The notes: generated from the letters alone by a model not told the origin. A DNA stretch of 64,000 nucleotides from Curtobacterium sp. SGAir0471 (GCF_005490985.1 NZ_CP027869.1:868001-932000), one strand, 5' to 3'; shown: positions 1 to 9,198, counted from the first letter of the stretch. Made by a program: numbers and translations.

Positions 1-2
1 TG

Positions 3-335
3 CTCGGCATGGTCGTCGGGCTGCGGCTCCTGTACCGCTCGCGGGCGATGGTCGCGGCGGCCGGCATCGCGATCATCGTCGCGACGCAGGTCCTGGTGAG
101 CGTCGGCGGTCAGTCGTCACCGCTCGTGCTCGCGAACCCCGCCGGGTACGTCTGGACCTTCGCACCGGCGGTGATCGCGGCGTTCACCCTGGCGTGGCCC
201 GACCTGTCCGGCCTCCGTGCCCGCGCGGCAGCGGCGTCGGCAGGTGCGGGCGCCGGACCGGCGGCGTCGGCTCCTGCGTCGTCCCCGGACCCCTCGGACC
301 CTGCGGCGTCCGGGGCTCCCGGACGCCGCGGGTAG
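3..335 (+). CDS. Membrane protein, C-terminal part (possibly DUF6113)
   Basis: The frame is open to the window edge, so the start is upstream; the ATG at 9 is only an internal candidate. The visible chain has two hydrophobic segments (about residues 18-34 and 47-63), then an Ala/Pro/Ser-rich tail of about 45 residues. It ends 37 bases before the ferredoxin gene. A small DUF6113-type membrane protein holds this position in related Actinobacteria (memory, not checked). No catalytic motif is visible, and only the membrane nature is well supported. Confidence 0.55.
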   Translation, partial: LGMVVGLRLLYRSRAMVAAAGIAIIVATQVLVSVGGQSSPLVLANPAGYVWTFAPAVIAAFTLAWPDLSGLRARAAAASAGAGAGPAASAPASSPDPSDPAASGAPGRRG

Positions 336-338
336 ACT
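333..338 (+). promoter_or_regulatory. -10 element for fdxA
   Basis: The hexamer is TAGACT and overlaps the stop codon of the preceding membrane protein gene. It would give a leader of about 28 bases containing the GAAGGGAG ribosome-binding site before the GTG at 373. Confidence 0.45.
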
Positions 339-372
339 CGACAACGCTCAGTCCGAAGGGAGCACCCGCACC

Positions 373-690
373 GTGACCTACGTGATCGCCCAGCCCTGTG
401 TCGACGTCAAGGACCGCGCCTGCATCGACGAATGCCCGGTCGACTGCATCTACGAGGGTGACCGGTCGCTCTACATCCACCCCGACGAGTGCGTCGACTG
501 CGGTGCGTGCGAGCCGGTCTGCCCGGTCGAGGCGATCTACTACGAGGACGACCTGCCGGACGAGTGGGCCGACTACTACAAGGCCAACGTCGAGTTCTTC
601 GAAGAGGTCGGTTCGCCCGGCGGCGCCGCGAAGGTCGGCGTGATCCACAAGGACCACCCGGTGGTCATGGCCGAGCCCCCGCGCGGCTGA
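373..690 (+). CDS. fdxA: Seven-iron ferredoxin (3Fe-4S/4Fe-4S)
   Basis: A 105-residue soluble electron carrier. Eight cysteines are placed as in 7Fe ferredoxins: C9, C17, C21 and C25, then C40, C43, C46 and C50. In the family C9, C17 and C50 hold the 3Fe-4S cluster and C21, C40, C43 and C46 the 4Fe-4S cluster. The acidic C-terminal half without further motifs is also usual. The GTG at 373 is chosen because the cysteine pattern starts nine residues later and GAAGGGAG lies upstream; an earlier in-frame start would add an Arg-rich stretch with no family support. dapC follows after 13 bases, as in mycobacteria (fdxC and a dapC-type gene), so the two probably share a transcript. Confidence 0.95.
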   Translation: MTYVIAQPCVDVKDRACIDECPVDCIYEGDRSLYIHPDECVDCGACEPVCPVEAIYYEDDLPDEWADYYKANVEFFEEVGSPGGAAKVGVIHKDHPVVMAEPPRG

Positions 691-703
691 CCCGGACCGA
701 TCC

Positions 704-1822
704 GTGGCGCTCGACCTCCCCGACTTCCCCTGGGACCAGCTCGTCCCGTTCAAGCAGCGCGCAGCGGCGTACGAGGGCGGCATCGTCGACCTCAGCGTCG
801 GCTCGCCCGTCGACCCGACCCCCGAGGTCGTCCGACAGGCCCTCGCCCGCGCGACCGACGCGCACGCGTACCCGCAGGTCGCCGGGACGCCCGCGCTGCG
901 CGAGGCGATCGCCGACTGGTACGGCCGTCGGCACGGCATCGCGCTGACCCCGGAGCAGGTCCTCCCGACGATCGGGTCGAAGGAGTTCATCGCCGGGCTC
1001 GCGCTCTGGCTCGGCATCGGTCCGGGGGACACCGTCGTGTTCCCGGAGGCCGCGTACCCGACCTACGAGCTCGGCGCCGCCCTCGTGCGTGCCGAGGCGC
1101 TGGCGTCGGACGACCCAGCCACGTGGCCGGAGAGCACGAAGCTCGTGTGGCTGAACTCGCCGGGCAACCCGGACGGCCGCGTGCTCTCCGTCGAGCAGCT
1201 CCGCGCCGCGGTGGCACGGGCGCGGGAGCTCGGCGCCGTCGTCGTCGGTGACGAGTGCTACGCCGAACTCGGGTGGGAAGCGCCGTACGACAGCGCCCCG
1301 ACGCCCTCGATCCTCGACCCGCGGGTCGTGGGTGACCGGGTCGACGGCGTGCTCAGTGTCTACTCGCTGTCGAAGCAGTCCAACCTCGCCGGCTACCGTG
1401 CCGCGTTCGTCGCGGGCGACGCCAGGATCCTGGCCGATGTCCTGGCGGTCCGGAAGCACACCGGCATGATGCCGCCGCTGCCCGTGCAGGAGGCGATGAT
1501 CGTCGCCCTGGCCGACGACACCCACGTGCAGCAGCAGAAGTCCCGGTACCGCGCTCGACGGAACATGCTCCGACGGGCACTCGAGGGAGCGGGCTTCCGG
1601 ATCGACCACAGCCAGGCGGGCCTGTACCTCTGGGCGACCCGTGGCGAGGCCGCGCTCGACACCGTCGGGTGGCTGGCGGACCGCGGCATCCTCGTCGCAC
1701 CCGGCACGTTCTACGGGTCGGCCGGGGCGGAGCACGTGCGTGTGGCGCTCACGGCGAGCGACGACCGGATCGCGGCGGCGGCGCAGCGCCTGGCGAGCGC
1801 CCGACGGCTCGCGGTCTCCTGA
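704..1822 (+). CDS. dapC: N-succinyldiaminopimelate aminotransferase
   Basis: A PLP-dependent class I/II aminotransferase (372 residues) expected to convert N-succinyl-2-amino-6-oxopimelate to N-succinyl-LL-2,6-diaminopimelate with glutamate as amino donor, in the succinylase branch of lysine/DAP synthesis. The PLP lysine is K224 in SLSKQSN. The substrate arginine region and the SPGNPDG loop (near residue 150) are present. It begins with GTG 13 bases after fdxA; no strong Shine-Dalgarno is seen. dapD and dapE, the steps before and after it, lie at 4.2-6.4 kb, which supports the assignment. A second DapC-like enzyme lies at 41070-42272, so the split of work between them is open. Confidence 0.88.
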   Translation: MALDLPDFPWDQLVPFKQRAAAYEGGIVDLSVGSPVDPTPEVVRQALARATDAHAYPQVAGTPALREAIADWYGRRHGIALTPEQVLPTIGSKEFIAGLALWLGIGPGDTVVFPEAAYPTYELGAALVRAEALASDDPATWPESTKLVWLNSPGNPDGRVLSVEQLRAAVARARELGAVVVGDECYAELGWEAPYDSAPTPSILDPRVVGDRVDGVLSVYSLSKQSNLAGYRAAFVAGDARILADVLAVRKHTGMMPPLPVQEAMIVALADDTHVQQQKSRYRARRNMLRRALEGAGFRIDHSQAGLYLWATRGEAALDTVGWLADRGILVAPGTFYGSAGAEHVRVALTASDDRIAAAAQRLASARRLAVS

Positions 1823-1925
1823 TCCGGCCACCCGGGTTCTCCTGGCATACGAAATACCGACAGACTGGTCCGTTAGAACTCCTTCCGGTCGAACCGCACC
1901 CCGCGGTCCCACAGGAAGGAACACC

Positions 1926-2330
1926 GTGAAGCGTCCCGCACTGATCACCACCGCCGTCGCACTCGGCCTCGGCCTGGCACTCAGCCCGATCGCCGCGAAC
2001 GCGGCCCCGGCCGACACGTCCTCGGTCTCCGAGGTCGCGTCGGCGGCGCCGGCCGCGCCGCGCGACACCACGAGCTACGAACAGCTCGAGGACGTCTACT
2101 ACGACCTGCTCTTCGGCGGCTCCGGCGCGACGAGCATCCTCGTCAAGGCTGCGCCCGGTGCCGAGGTCGCCTACTCGGTGAACGGCGTCGCGCAGACGAA
2201 GCAGGCCGACGGCCGCGGGCGCGTCACCTTCGACGTGACCTTCGAGCGTGCCGTCAACGACGTCGCGCTCTCGCAGGCCGTGAACGGCGTCTCCTCTGCC
2301 GTGAAGACGTTCCAGTACGACTTCAGCTGA
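1926..2330 (+). CDS. Small secreted protein of unknown function
   Basis: 134 residues with a classical Sec signal peptide: basic MKRP start, a hydrophobic core to about residue 22, and an ANA-AP cleavage site near residues 26-28. The mature part has a short Ala/Ser/Asp-rich stretch, then about 85 residues with an alternating pattern that suggests a small beta-sandwich (VAYSVNGVAQTK, FDVTFERAVNDVALS). There is no LPXTG signal, lipobox or cysteine. The GTG at 1926 follows a strong AAGGAA site. It is monocistronic, between dapC and gltA, after an unusually AT-rich patch (1850-1880) that probably holds its promoter. I do not recognise the family; it may be an extracellular or wall-associated factor. 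Confidence 0.8.
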   Translation: MKRPALITTAVALGLGLALSPIAANAAPADTSSVSEVASAAPAAPRDTTSYEQLEDVYYDLLFGGSGATSILVKAAPGAEVAYSVNGVAQTKQADGRGRVTFDVTFERAVNDVALSQAVNGVSSAVKTFQYDFS

Positions 2331-2445
2331 TGCCGTCGGTGGGCGGAGCAGTCGTGCGGCGTGGTCCAGGACCGATCCCGCGGCTGTTCCGCCCGCCGCG
2401 CAATCCGTGGAATCCACCAGATCTCCGCCTCCCGGTGGTGCACGA

Positions 2446-2456
2446 CCGACAGTCGG
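2446..2456. promoter_or_regulatory. Small palindrome in the gltA promoter, possible operator
   Basis: CCGAC-A-GTCGG is an 11-base perfect palindrome lying just upstream of the gltA -10 hexamer. Its position would let a bound regulator block RNA polymerase, but no known operator is matched. Confidence 0.25.
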
Positions 2457-2462
2457 CGCAGT

Positions 2463-2468
2463 TAGGCT
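2463..2468 (+). promoter_or_regulatory. -10 element for gltA, leaderless layout
   Basis: TAGGCT, 6 bases before the GTG at 2475. No ribosome-binding site is seen in between. Confidence 0.6.
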
Positions 2469-2474
2469 GTCACC

Positions 2475-3833
2475 GTGACTGACACTGCCAACGATGCTCA
2501 GAAGACGGCCACACCGCCCACCACGCCCGTCCCCGTCAGCCCCGCCGCCGCAGAGTCGACGGAGACGGCAACGCTGACGTTCCCGGGGGGCACGGCGGAG
2601 TTCCCGATCCTGCCGAGCGTCGACGGCGCGTCCGCCATCGACATCTCCTCCTTGAAGAAGCAGACCGGGCTCAACACGCTCGACTACGGCTTCGTCAACA
2701 CCGGCGCGACGAAGAGCGCCATCACGTACATCGATGGCGACCAGGGCATCCTGCGCTACCGCGGGTACCCCATCGACCAGGTCGCCTCGGGGTGCACCTA
2801 CCTCGAGGTCGCGTGGCTCCTCATCTACGGCGAGCTCCCCACCGCCGAGGAGCTCGAGGGCTTCGACGCCCGCATCCGGCGGCACACGCTGCTGCACGAG
2901 GATCTCCGTCGCCTGTTCGACGCCCTCCCGCACTCGGCGCACCCGATGTCGGTCCTGTCCAGCGCCGTCAGTGCGCTGTCCACGTACTACGAGGACGACA
3001 TGGACGTCGACGACCCGGAGAAGGTCGAGCTGCAGACCGTCCGGCTCCTCGCCAAGCTCCCGGTCATCGCCGCCTACGCGCACAAGAAGGCGATCGGTCA
3101 GGCCTTCCTCTACCCGGACAACACGCTGTCGTTCGTCGACAACTTCCTCCGGCTGAACTTCGGCACCATGGCCGAGCCGTACAAGCCGAACCCGGTGCTG
3201 TCCAAGGCGCTCGAACGGCTCCTCATCCTGCACGAGGACCACGAGCAGAACGCCTCGACGTCGACGGTCCGCCTGGTCGGCTCGACCAAGGCGAACATGT
3301 TCGCGTCGATCTCGGCGGGCATCAACGCGCTGTACGGTCCGCTGCACGGTGGTGCCAACGAGGCCGTGCTCGAGATGCTCCAGCAGATCAAGGACTCCGG
3401 CGAGCCGGTGTCGCGCTTCGTCGAGCGGGTCAAGAACAAGGAACGCGGCGTGAAGCTCATGGGCTTCGGGCACCGCGTCTACAAGAACTACGACCCGCGC
3501 GCGAAGCTCGTGAAGGAGTCGGCGCACGAAGTCCTGCAGTCGCTCGGCGTGCAGGACGACCTGCTCGACATCGCGATGGAGCTCGAGCAGATCGCCCTCG
3601 AGGACGAGTACTTCGTCAGCCGGAAGCTCTACCCGAACGTGGACTTCTACACGGGCATCATCTACCGGGCGATGGGCTTCCCGCCGCGGATGTTCACCGT
3701 GCTGTTCGCCATCGGGCGTCTGCCGGGCTGGATCGCCCAGTGGCGCGAGCTGAACAACGACCCGCTGAACAAGATCGGTCGCCCGCAGCAGCTCTACGTG
3801 GGACACCCGGAGCGGGACCTCCCCGCCCGCTGA
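2475..3833 (+). CDS. gltA: Citrate synthase
   Basis: Condenses acetyl-CoA and oxaloacetate to citrate, the entry step of the TCA cycle. The 452 residues fit the type II (hexameric) bacterial enzymes plus an N-terminal Thr/Pro/Ala-rich extension of about 35 residues. The catalytic triad is visible at E. coli-like spacing: H291 (LHGGANEAV), H333 (FGHRVYKNYDPR) and D390 (NVDFYTG). The GTG at 2475 is chosen because a TAGGCT hexamer sits 6 bases upstream. The gene stands alone between the small secreted protein and the convergent dapD. A methylcitrate synthase is less likely given the length and the beta-rich N-terminal domain (FPILPSVDG). Confidence 0.95.
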   Translation: MTDTANDAQKTATPPTTPVPVSPAAAESTETATLTFPGGTAEFPILPSVDGASAIDISSLKKQTGLNTLDYGFVNTGATKSAITYIDGDQGILRYRGYPIDQVASGCTYLEVAWLLIYGELPTAEELEGFDARIRRHTLLHEDLRRLFDALPHSAHPMSVLSSAVSALSTYYEDDMDVDDPEKVELQTVRLLAKLPVIAAYAHKKAIGQAFLYPDNTLSFVDNFLRLNFGTMAEPYKPNPVLSKALERLLILHEDHEQNASTSTVRLVGSTKANMFASISAGINALYGPLHGGANEAVLEMLQQIKDSGEPVSRFVERVKNKERGVKLMGFGHRVYKNYDPRAKLVKESAHEVLQSLGVQDDLLDIAMELEQIALEDEYFVSRKLYPNVDFYTGIIYRAMGFPPRMFTVLFAIGRLPGWIAQWRELNNDPLNKIGRPQQLYVGHPERDLPAR

Positions 3834-4214
3834 CGCCACGATCGGCGGCTTCCGGCGCGAACGGAGCCGAGCGGGCCTGTTCTGTCACGCTCATGCTCGT
3901 AGCGCGACGTACTTCGCCCGTTCGGTCACGTCCGCGCGGCGTGTCCTGCACGCTCGGCGACGCGGGTGCGTCGGCGAGCGGTGTCGGACGGGAGGCGCGG
4001 TGCGGGCGGGCAGCGCGCCTCCCGTCCGACGCTCCGTCCGTTCCTTCCCATCACGAGCGTCAGGCAGGCGGAAGCGGACATCCCTGGCGGTTCCGGCGGA
4101 CCAGGTACGCCCGGTTCGACCAGGTACGCCCGGTCCGGCCGGATTCTCCGGTGCGCGCGCTCCGGGCGCGCGGGCGGCAGAGTGCATGCGCGTCGCGCAG
4201 CAGACCGCCCTGCG
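3834..4214. repeat. 381-base gene-free gap with repeats between gltA and dapD
   Basis: No coding frame here is convincing. The gap holds a family A palindrome (3983-4030), a fragment resembling family B (GAGCGGGCC at about 3868), a 19-base direct repeat of GACCAGGTACGCCCGGT (4099-4115 and 4118-4134), and a GCGCGC-rich hairpin at about 4150-4176 just past the dapD stop. The hairpins could end both convergent transcripts. Confidence 0.6.
3983..4030. repeat. Family A palindrome, copy 1
   Basis: Perfect 17-base arms at 3983-3999 and 4014-4030 around a 14-base G-rich loop. The arm contains the family core GACGGGAGGCGCG. It lies between two convergent genes, a good place for a bidirectional terminator, but there is no T tract. 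Confidence 0.8.
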
Positions 4215-5183
4215 CTACGCGTGCAGCGCCGTGTTGAGCTGGATGCCCTGACCCTGGCGCTGCAGGGCCTCGACGGCACCCGAGATCGAGTTGCGGCGGA
4301 ACAGCACGTTCGGCACCCCCGACAGCTCCGCTGCCTTCACCGTGCGCGGCGTGCCGTCGGGGCTCGGCGCGGCGCCCACGAGGACGACCTTGGTGCCCGC
4401 CGTGACGTAGAGCCCGGCCTCGACCACGGAGTCGTCACCGAGGGAGATGCCGAGGCCGGCGTTCGCACCCAGCAGCGCCCGCTCCCCGAGCGACACCCGG
4501 TGCGTCCCGCCGCCGGACAGCGTGCCCATGATGGAGGCGCCGCCACCGATGTCGGTGCCGTTGCCCACGACCACGCCCTGCGAGACCCGGCCCTCGATCA
4601 TGGCGTCGCCGAGGGTGCCGGCGTTGAAGTTCACGAAGCCCTCGTGCATGACCGTCGTGCCGGGGGCGAGGTGCGCGCCGAGCCGGACCCGGTTCGCATC
4701 GCCGATGCGCACGCGGTCCGGGACGACGTAGTCGAGCAGGCGGGGGAACTTGTCGACCGCGTGCACCGCGATGCCCGCGCGCTGCAGCACGGGACGCAGC
4801 CGCGTCAGAGCATCCGGGTGGACGGGGCCGGCGTTGGTCCACGCGACGATCGGAAGGTGGCCGAAGACGCCGTCGAGCGAGATCTCGTTCGGCCGCACGT
4901 GCAGGTGGCTGAGCAGGTGCAGGCGCAGGTAGGCGTCGGGCGTGCTGGCCGGTGCGTCGTCGATGACGATCTCGGTCGTCACGGCCTCGACCCGGACGTC
5001 GCGGCGAGGGTCGTCGCCGACGTGCGCCTCGAGCTCGGGCGGGAACACCGCGTCGGACGGTCGTGCGCCGAGGTGCGTCTCCGGGTACCAGGTGTCGAGG
5101 GTGGTGCCGTCCGCGGCGACGGTCGCGAGGCCGTGGCCCCAGGCGTGCGTGGGTCGGTCGGTGGCAGCGGTCGCGTCGGTCAC
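4215..5183 (-). CDS. dapD: Tetrahydrodipicolinate N-succinyltransferase
   Basis: Transfers succinyl from succinyl-CoA to 2,3,4,5-tetrahydropyridine-2,6-dicarboxylate, the committing step of the succinylase route to meso-DAP and lysine. The 322 residues match the actinobacterial DapD type. The C-terminal half is a left-handed beta-helix of hexapeptide repeats ([50 protein letters not shown]). The GTG at 5183 lies 6 bases from a TACCCT hexamer. It is divergent from dapE with 175 bases between the starts, an arrangement also known in mycobacteria (dapD-dapE), so the two may be co-controlled. Confidence 0.93.
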   Translation of the reverse strand: MTDATAATDRPTHAWGHGLATVAADGTTLDTWYPETHLGARPSDAVFPPELEAHVGDDPRRDVRVEAVTTEIVIDDAPASTPDAYLRLHLLSHLHVRPNEISLDGVFGHLPIVAWTNAGPVHPDALTRLRPVLQRAGIAVHAVDKFPRLLDYVVPDRVRIGDANRVRLGAHLAPGTTVMHEGFVNFNAGTLGDAMIEGRVSQGVVVGNGTDIGGGASIMGTLSGGGTHRVSLGERALLGANAGLGISLGDDSVVEAGLYVTAGTKVVLVGAAPSPDGTPRTVKAAELSGVPNVLFRRNSISGAVEALQRQGQGIQLNTALHA

Positions 5184-5189
5184 GCCACC

Positions 5190-5195
5190 AGGGTA
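5190..5195 (-). promoter_or_regulatory. -10 element for dapD, leaderless layout
   Basis: On the minus strand it reads TACCCT and ends 6 bases before the GTG whose first base is 5183. Confidence 0.6.
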
Positions 5196-5346
5196 GCGAG
5201 CGGGCCGCGCGGCGACCCGTCCAGGGAGACGGTCTGTGGAGAACGCTCCGAGCGTGATCCGACCGGTCTGGAGGCGCGACCACCTGTGGACGGACGGCTC
5301 CCGTCCTCAGGTGGTCGCCGCACGGATCGCTGTGGGACACGGCCGG

Positions 5347-5352
5347 TACGCT
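5347..5352 (+). promoter_or_regulatory. -10 element for dapE, leaderless layout
   Basis: TACGCT, with GACCGC between it and the ATG at 5359. Confidence 0.6.
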
Positions 5353-5358
5353 GACCGC

Positions 5359-6441
5359 ATGCCGGAGCAGCTCGACCTCACCGCCTCGTCCATCGACATC
5401 ACGCGTGCCATCTGCGACATCGAGTCGGTGTCCGGGAACGAAGGGCCCCTCGCCGACGCGATCGAGGCGGCGCTGACAGCGCTGCCCCACCTCGAGGTGG
5501 TGCGCGACGGCGACGCGATCGTCGCGCGGACGCAGCTCGGCCGCGACCGCCGGGTCGTGATCGCCGGGCACATCGACACCGTGCCGCTCAACGGCAACCT
5601 CCCGACCGAGTTCCGCACCGCCGACGACGGCGCCGAGATCCTCTGGGGCCGCGGGACGGTCGACATGAAGGCCGGCTGCGCGGTGCAGCTCAAGCTGGCG
5701 CACGACCTCGCCGAGCCGAACGTCGACGTCACGTGGGTGTTCTACGACCACGAGGAGGTCAGCGACTCCCTGAACGGCCTCGGTCGGCTGGCGCGGACCC
5801 GTCCCGAGCTGCTCGCGGGCGACTTCGCGATCCTCGGGGAGCCGTCGGGCGCGCAGATCGAGGGCGGCTGCAACGGCAACCTCCGTGCTGAGATCCGGAC
5901 CTCCGGCAAGCGCTCCCACAGTGCACGCAGCTGGATCGGCGACAACGCGATCCACAAGACGGCACCGATCCTGGCGACCCTCGCCGCGTACGAACCGCGC
6001 ACCGTGACGGTCGACGGGCTCGAGTACCGCGAGGGCCTGAACGCCGTCGGCATCTCCGGCGGCATCGCCGGCAACGTCATCCCGGACGAGGCGATGGTCC
6101 ACGTGAACTACCGGTTCGCGCCGTCGCGCAGCGCCGACGAGGCGGTCGCGCACGTCCGCGAGCTCTTCGACGGCTACGACGTGCAGATCGTCGACCTCGC
6201 CGCAGGGGCACGTCCCGGGCTCGACGCTCCGCTCGCGCAGCAGTTCGTGGCAGCGGTCGGCGGCCCCGCGCCGCGCCCGAAGTACGGCTGGACCGACGTC
6301 GCCCGCTTCTCGGCGCTGGGCGTCCCGGCGGTCAACTACGGCCCCGGCGAGCCCGTCTTCGCGCACCACGACGACGAGCAGGTCCCCGTCGAGCAGATCA
6401 CCGCGGTCGAGGACGGCCTGCGTCGGTGGCTGACGGCGTGA
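5359..6441 (+). CDS. dapE: Succinyl-diaminopimelate desuccinylase
   Basis: Di-zinc M20-family amidase that releases succinate from N-succinyl-LL-DAP. 360 residues. Metal and catalytic residues are visible: H71 (AGHIDTVP), D102 (GTVDMKAG, the bridging Asp), the general-base pair E132/E133 (YDHEEVSD), E157 region (LGEPSG) and the late His (FAHHDDEQ). The dimerisation lid lies at about 180-290. The ATG at 5359 is preferred over upstream in-frame codons because of the TACGCT hexamer just before it and because family homology starts there. The next gene overlaps its stop by four bases, suggesting translational coupling. Confidence 0.93.
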   Translation: MPEQLDLTASSIDITRAICDIESVSGNEGPLADAIEAALTALPHLEVVRDGDAIVARTQLGRDRRVVIAGHIDTVPLNGNLPTEFRTADDGAEILWGRGTVDMKAGCAVQLKLAHDLAEPNVDVTWVFYDHEEVSDSLNGLGRLARTRPELLAGDFAILGEPSGAQIEGGCNGNLRAEIRTSGKRSHSARSWIGDNAIHKTAPILATLAAYEPRTVTVDGLEYREGLNAVGISGGIAGNVIPDEAMVHVNYRFAPSRSADEAVAHVRELFDGYDVQIVDLAAGARPGLDAPLAQQFVAAVGGPAPRPKYGWTDVARFSALGVPAVNYGPGEPVFAHHDDEQVPVEQITAVEDGLRRWLTA

Positions 6442-7676
6442 CGACGGGCCCCGCGCGCACCGTCGCGGGGCACCTGCCCGCACGTCGCTGGCGGGCGCGC
6501 TACCGACTCGTGCCCTGGTGGCTCCGGGTCACGGTGGTGTACGTCGCGGCGCGGCTCGTGACCGGGGCGATGCTCCTGGCGTTCGCCCGGGTGCAGACCG
6601 CGAACTCGTTCACCGTCGCGCACCCGTCGTACCTGTCCTTCGCCGCCATCTGGGACGGTGCCTGGTACCGGGTGATCGCGTCGAGCGGCTACCCGTCCGT
6701 CCTGCCGGTGGACGCTGCCGGGCACGTCACCGAGAACGCCTGGGCGTTCATGCCCGCCTACCCGTTCCTCGTGCGCGGGCTCATGGTGCTCACGGGCGCG
6801 TCGTTCGAGGCGGTCGCGGTCACGGTGTCCCTGGTCGCGGGCTGGGGTGCCGCGCTGGTGTTCCGACGGCTGATGGGCCGCTTCCTCGACGACGGCCGGG
6901 CGATGTTCGCCACGGTGCTGTTCTGCGTCGCCCCGGTGTCCGCCGTGTTCCAGGTCGCCTACGCCGAGGCGATGGGGCTGTTCCTGCTCCTGGTCGCGCT
7001 CCTGCTGCTGGTCGACCGGCGCTGGTGGACGATGCTGCCCGTCGTGCTGCTGCTCGGCATGACGCGGCCGACCGGCCTGGCGTTCGCGCTCCTCGTGGTG
7101 CTGTTCCTGGCCGCCTGGACGACCCGACCGTCCTGGGTGCGCGAGTCGGAGCGGCCGACCCTGCGCGCCGCGCTGCCGCCGCTCGTCGTGGGCGCGGTGT
7201 CGGGGCTCGTCGGGCTCGCGTGGCCGGCGATCGCGTGGGCGGTGACCGGGGTGCCGAAGGCCTACACGGACACCGAGCTCGCGTGGCGGTCGTCGTACAT
7301 CGGGTGGAAGGAGCTCGTGCCCTTCGCACCGTGGATCCAGGGCGCCGGGTGGTGGTTCGGGCAGCCGGCGGGCGGGATCCTGCTCGCGGTCGCGGTCCTC
7401 GCCTTCACGGTCTTCGTCTTCCACCCGGCAGCGCGTCGTGTCGGCCTCGAGCTCCGCCTGTGGGGCGTCGCCTACGTGGTCTACCTGCTCGCGGTGTTCT
7501 TCCCGCAGTCGAGCACCTGGCGCATCCTGCTGCCGATCGCGCCGCTGCTCGGCATCGTCGCCCTGCCGCGGTCACGGGTGTACCGGGTGCTCGTGGTCGC
7601 GGTGTGCCTCGGTCTGCAGTTCGTCTGGCTGTACACGTGCTGGTGGGTCGACGGCTACGACTGGACGCCGCCGTGA
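6438..7676 (+). CDS. Polytopic mannosyltransferase-like membrane protein (PIG-V/GT-C type)
   Basis: 412 residues and about eight to ten hydrophobic segments. Near residue 70 is [15 protein letters not shown], the luminal loop motif typical of PIG-V/GPI-mannosyltransferase-II-like and related actinobacterial GT-C enzymes, which use polyprenyl-phosphate mannose outside the membrane. An N-terminal basic stretch precedes the first helix. The start is the GTG at 6438, which overlaps the dapE stop as GTGA; a GTG four codons earlier (6426) is also possible. The 3' end overlaps the convergent AI-2E-type gene by 22 bases. Its acceptor (lipoglycan, glycoprotein or wall polymer) cannot be told from sequence. 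Confidence 0.75.
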   Translation: MTTGPARTVAGHLPARRWRARYRLVPWWLRVTVVYVAARLVTGAMLLAFARVQTANSFTVAHPSYLSFAAIWDGAWYRVIASSGYPSVLPVDAAGHVTENAWAFMPAYPFLVRGLMVLTGASFEAVAVTVSLVAGWGAALVFRRLMGRFLDDGRAMFATVLFCVAPVSAVFQVAYAEAMGLFLLLVALLLLVDRRWWTMLPVVLLLGMTRPTGLAFALLVVLFLAAWTTRPSWVRESERPTLRAALPPLVVGAVSGLVGLAWPAIAWAVTGVPKAYTDTELAWRSSYIGWKELVPFAPWIQGAGWWFGQPAGGILLAVAVLAFTVFVFHPAARRVGLELRLWGVAYVVYLLAVFFPQSSTWRILLPIAPLLGIVALPRSRVYRVLVVAVCLGLQFVWLYTCWWVDGYDWTPP

Positions 7677-8851
7677 TCGGCGCGGCGGTGGTCGGCGCCG
7701 CCCTGGTCGACCTCGCGGTCGTCTGACCCGGCAGCGGGGGGCGTGTCCGACGGGTCCTCACCAGGGCGCCAGTCGGCGGCAGCGTGCACCATCGCGTTCA
7801 CGGTCGCGATGAACGGCACCGCGAAGAACGCCCCGACGACCCCGGCGATCGTCGTGCCCGCGGTGACGCCGAGCACGACACCGAGCGGGTGGACGCGCAC
7901 GGCTGATCCGGTCAGGAACGGGTGCAGGACGTGGCTCTCGAGCTGCTGCACCGCCACCACCACCGCGAGCATGATCAGCGCCGGTACCAGTCCGTTGAAG
8001 ACCAGCGCGATGAGCACGGCGACGGTGCCCGCCACGATCGCGCCGACCACCGGGACGAACGCGCCGAAGAACACGATCACGCCGATCGGGACGGCCAGCG
8101 GCAGCCCCAGGGCGAGCGCGCCGATGACGATGCCGAGCGCGTCCGTCACCGCGACGACCAGCTGCACGCGGATGAAGCTCGTGAGGGTCTTCCACCCCGC
8201 CTGACCGGCCGCGTCGATCCGTCCGCGGGAGCGTCGGGGGAAGATGCGGACCACCCACGACCAGATCCGGCGACCGTCGATGAGCACGAAGATCGTCGTG
8301 AACACCACGATGAACAGCCCCTCGAGCGCGTGCACCAGGCCGCTGCCCGCCTCGGCCGCACCGGACAGGATCGACGCGACGTGGGTCTGCAGGAACTTCG
8401 TCGCTTCAGCGAGGTACTTCGTGACCTGCGCCGAGGTGATGCCGAAGGGTTCGGATGCGAGGAGGGTCTGGAAGGTCTGCACGTTGCTCGAGAGCCGACG
8501 TTCGAGGGTCGGCAGGTCGTAGCGGACCTGTGCCGTGACGACGAGCGCCAGGACACCGAGGAAGACCACGACCGCGAGGCACGCCGTCAGCACCGAGAGC
8601 CACTTCGGCCACCGGTGCCGTTGCAGGAACGCCGAGAACGGTGCGAGGAGCGCGCAGACGAGCAGGCCCACCAGGAACGGCACCACGATGTCCTGCAGCA
8701 GGACCACGAGGGCGACGACGACGGCCAGGGCGGCGACCGTCACGAGGAACCGCCACGAGAACGCTCCGGCGATGCGCATGCCCGTCGGCACGGCCTCGGC
8801 GACCGGGTCGGCCTGTGGACGGAGCATGGAGCGGATGTTCGGCATACGCAT
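7655..8851 (-). CDS. AI-2E family transporter (putative permease)
   Basis: 398 residues with the fold of the AI-2 exporter (TqsA/PerM) family: paired N-terminal helices (WRFLVTVAALAVVVAL, IVVPFLVGLLVCALLAPFSA), a soluble amphipathic region at about 120-200, then a conserved block with long helices and the GALALGLPLAVPIGV and FFGAFVPVVGAIVAG segments. The C-terminal 40 residues are hydrophilic and Asp-rich. Family members export AI-2, indole-like compounds or Na+/H+; the substrate here is unknown. The ATG at 8851 has GGAG nine bases upstream; a second candidate at 8884 adds eleven polar residues. It is divergent from DUF3117. Confidence 0.85.
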   Translation of the reverse strand: MRMPNIRSMLRPQADPVAEAVPTGMRIAGAFSWRFLVTVAALAVVVALVVLLQDIVVPFLVGLLVCALLAPFSAFLQRHRWPKWLSVLTACLAVVVFLGVLALVVTAQVRYDLPTLERRLSSNVQTFQTLLASEPFGITSAQVTKYLAEATKFLQTHVASILSGAAEAGSGLVHALEGLFIVVFTTIFVLIDGRRIWSWVVRIFPRRSRGRIDAAGQAGWKTLTSFIRVQLVVAVTDALGIVIGALALGLPLAVPIGVIVFFGAFVPVVGAIVAGTVAVLIALVFNGLVPALIMLAVVVAVQQLESHVLHPFLTGSAVRVHPLGVVLGVTAGTTIAGVVGAFFAVPFIATVNAMVHAAADWRPGEDPSDTPPAAGSDDREVDQGGADHRRADHGGVQS

Positions 8852-8932
8852 AGGTGACCACTCCGAGCCGCGAGAACGTCGCATTCCGACACCCCCAACC
8901 TGGGCGGTTTCGCAGTTGCCCCCTCGGTACGG

Positions 8933-8938
8933 GATAAT
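8933..8938 (+). promoter_or_regulatory. -10 element for the DUF3117 gene
   Basis: GATAAT is the closest match to TATAAT noted in the window. It gives a leader of about 28 bases carrying a strong Shine-Dalgarno. A clear -35 is not visible at 16-18 bases. Confidence 0.5.
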
Positions 8939-8972
8939 GGGCGAGCATCTTCTGCACGAAAGGGGACATCTG

Positions 8973-9143
8973 ATGGCAGCGATGAAGCCGAGGACCGGTG
9001 ACGGGCCGATGGAGGCTGTCAAGGAGGGTCGACTCATCATCGTGCGGGTTCCGCTCGAAGGTGGAGGCCGCCTGGTGGTCTCGGTCAACGACGCCGAGGC
9101 CAAGGAACTCCACGACGCACTGGCAGAGGTCGTCTCCGCCTAG
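8973..9143 (+). CDS. DUF3117 family small protein
   Basis: 56 residues beginning MAAMKPRTGDGPMEAVKEGR and containing RVPLEGGGRLVVSV, which I recognise as the DUF3117 family (M. tuberculosis Rv1211 type). The family is small, soluble and almost confined to Actinobacteria; its function is unknown. AAGGGGA lies seven bases before the ATG. It is monocistronic, with a strong hairpin right after the stop. The combination of a good promoter, strong ribosome-binding site and terminator suggests high expression. Confidence 0.9.
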   Translation: MAAMKPRTGDGPMEAVKEGRLIIVRVPLEGGGRLVVSVNDAEAKELHDALAEVVSA

Positions 9144-9160
9144 TCCGTCGACGCACCACG

Positions 9161-9198
9161 ACAGGAGGCCCGGAGCGCGTACGCTCCGGGCCTCCTGT
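9161..9198. terminator. Strong hairpin terminator after DUF3117
   Basis: Perfect 17-base stem (9161-9177 with 9182-9198) and a CGTA loop. There is no T run. It lies 18 bases after the DUF3117 stop and also faces the convergent methyltransferase gene. Confidence 0.8.

Noticed and set aside
1749..3839. A 696-codon minus-strand frame opposite gltA
   Set aside because: Pure shadow frame. The citrate synthase on the plus strand has all catalytic residues.
3966..5354. A 462-codon plus-strand frame opposite dapD
   Set aside because: Shadow frame of a well-supported dapD with hexapeptide repeats.
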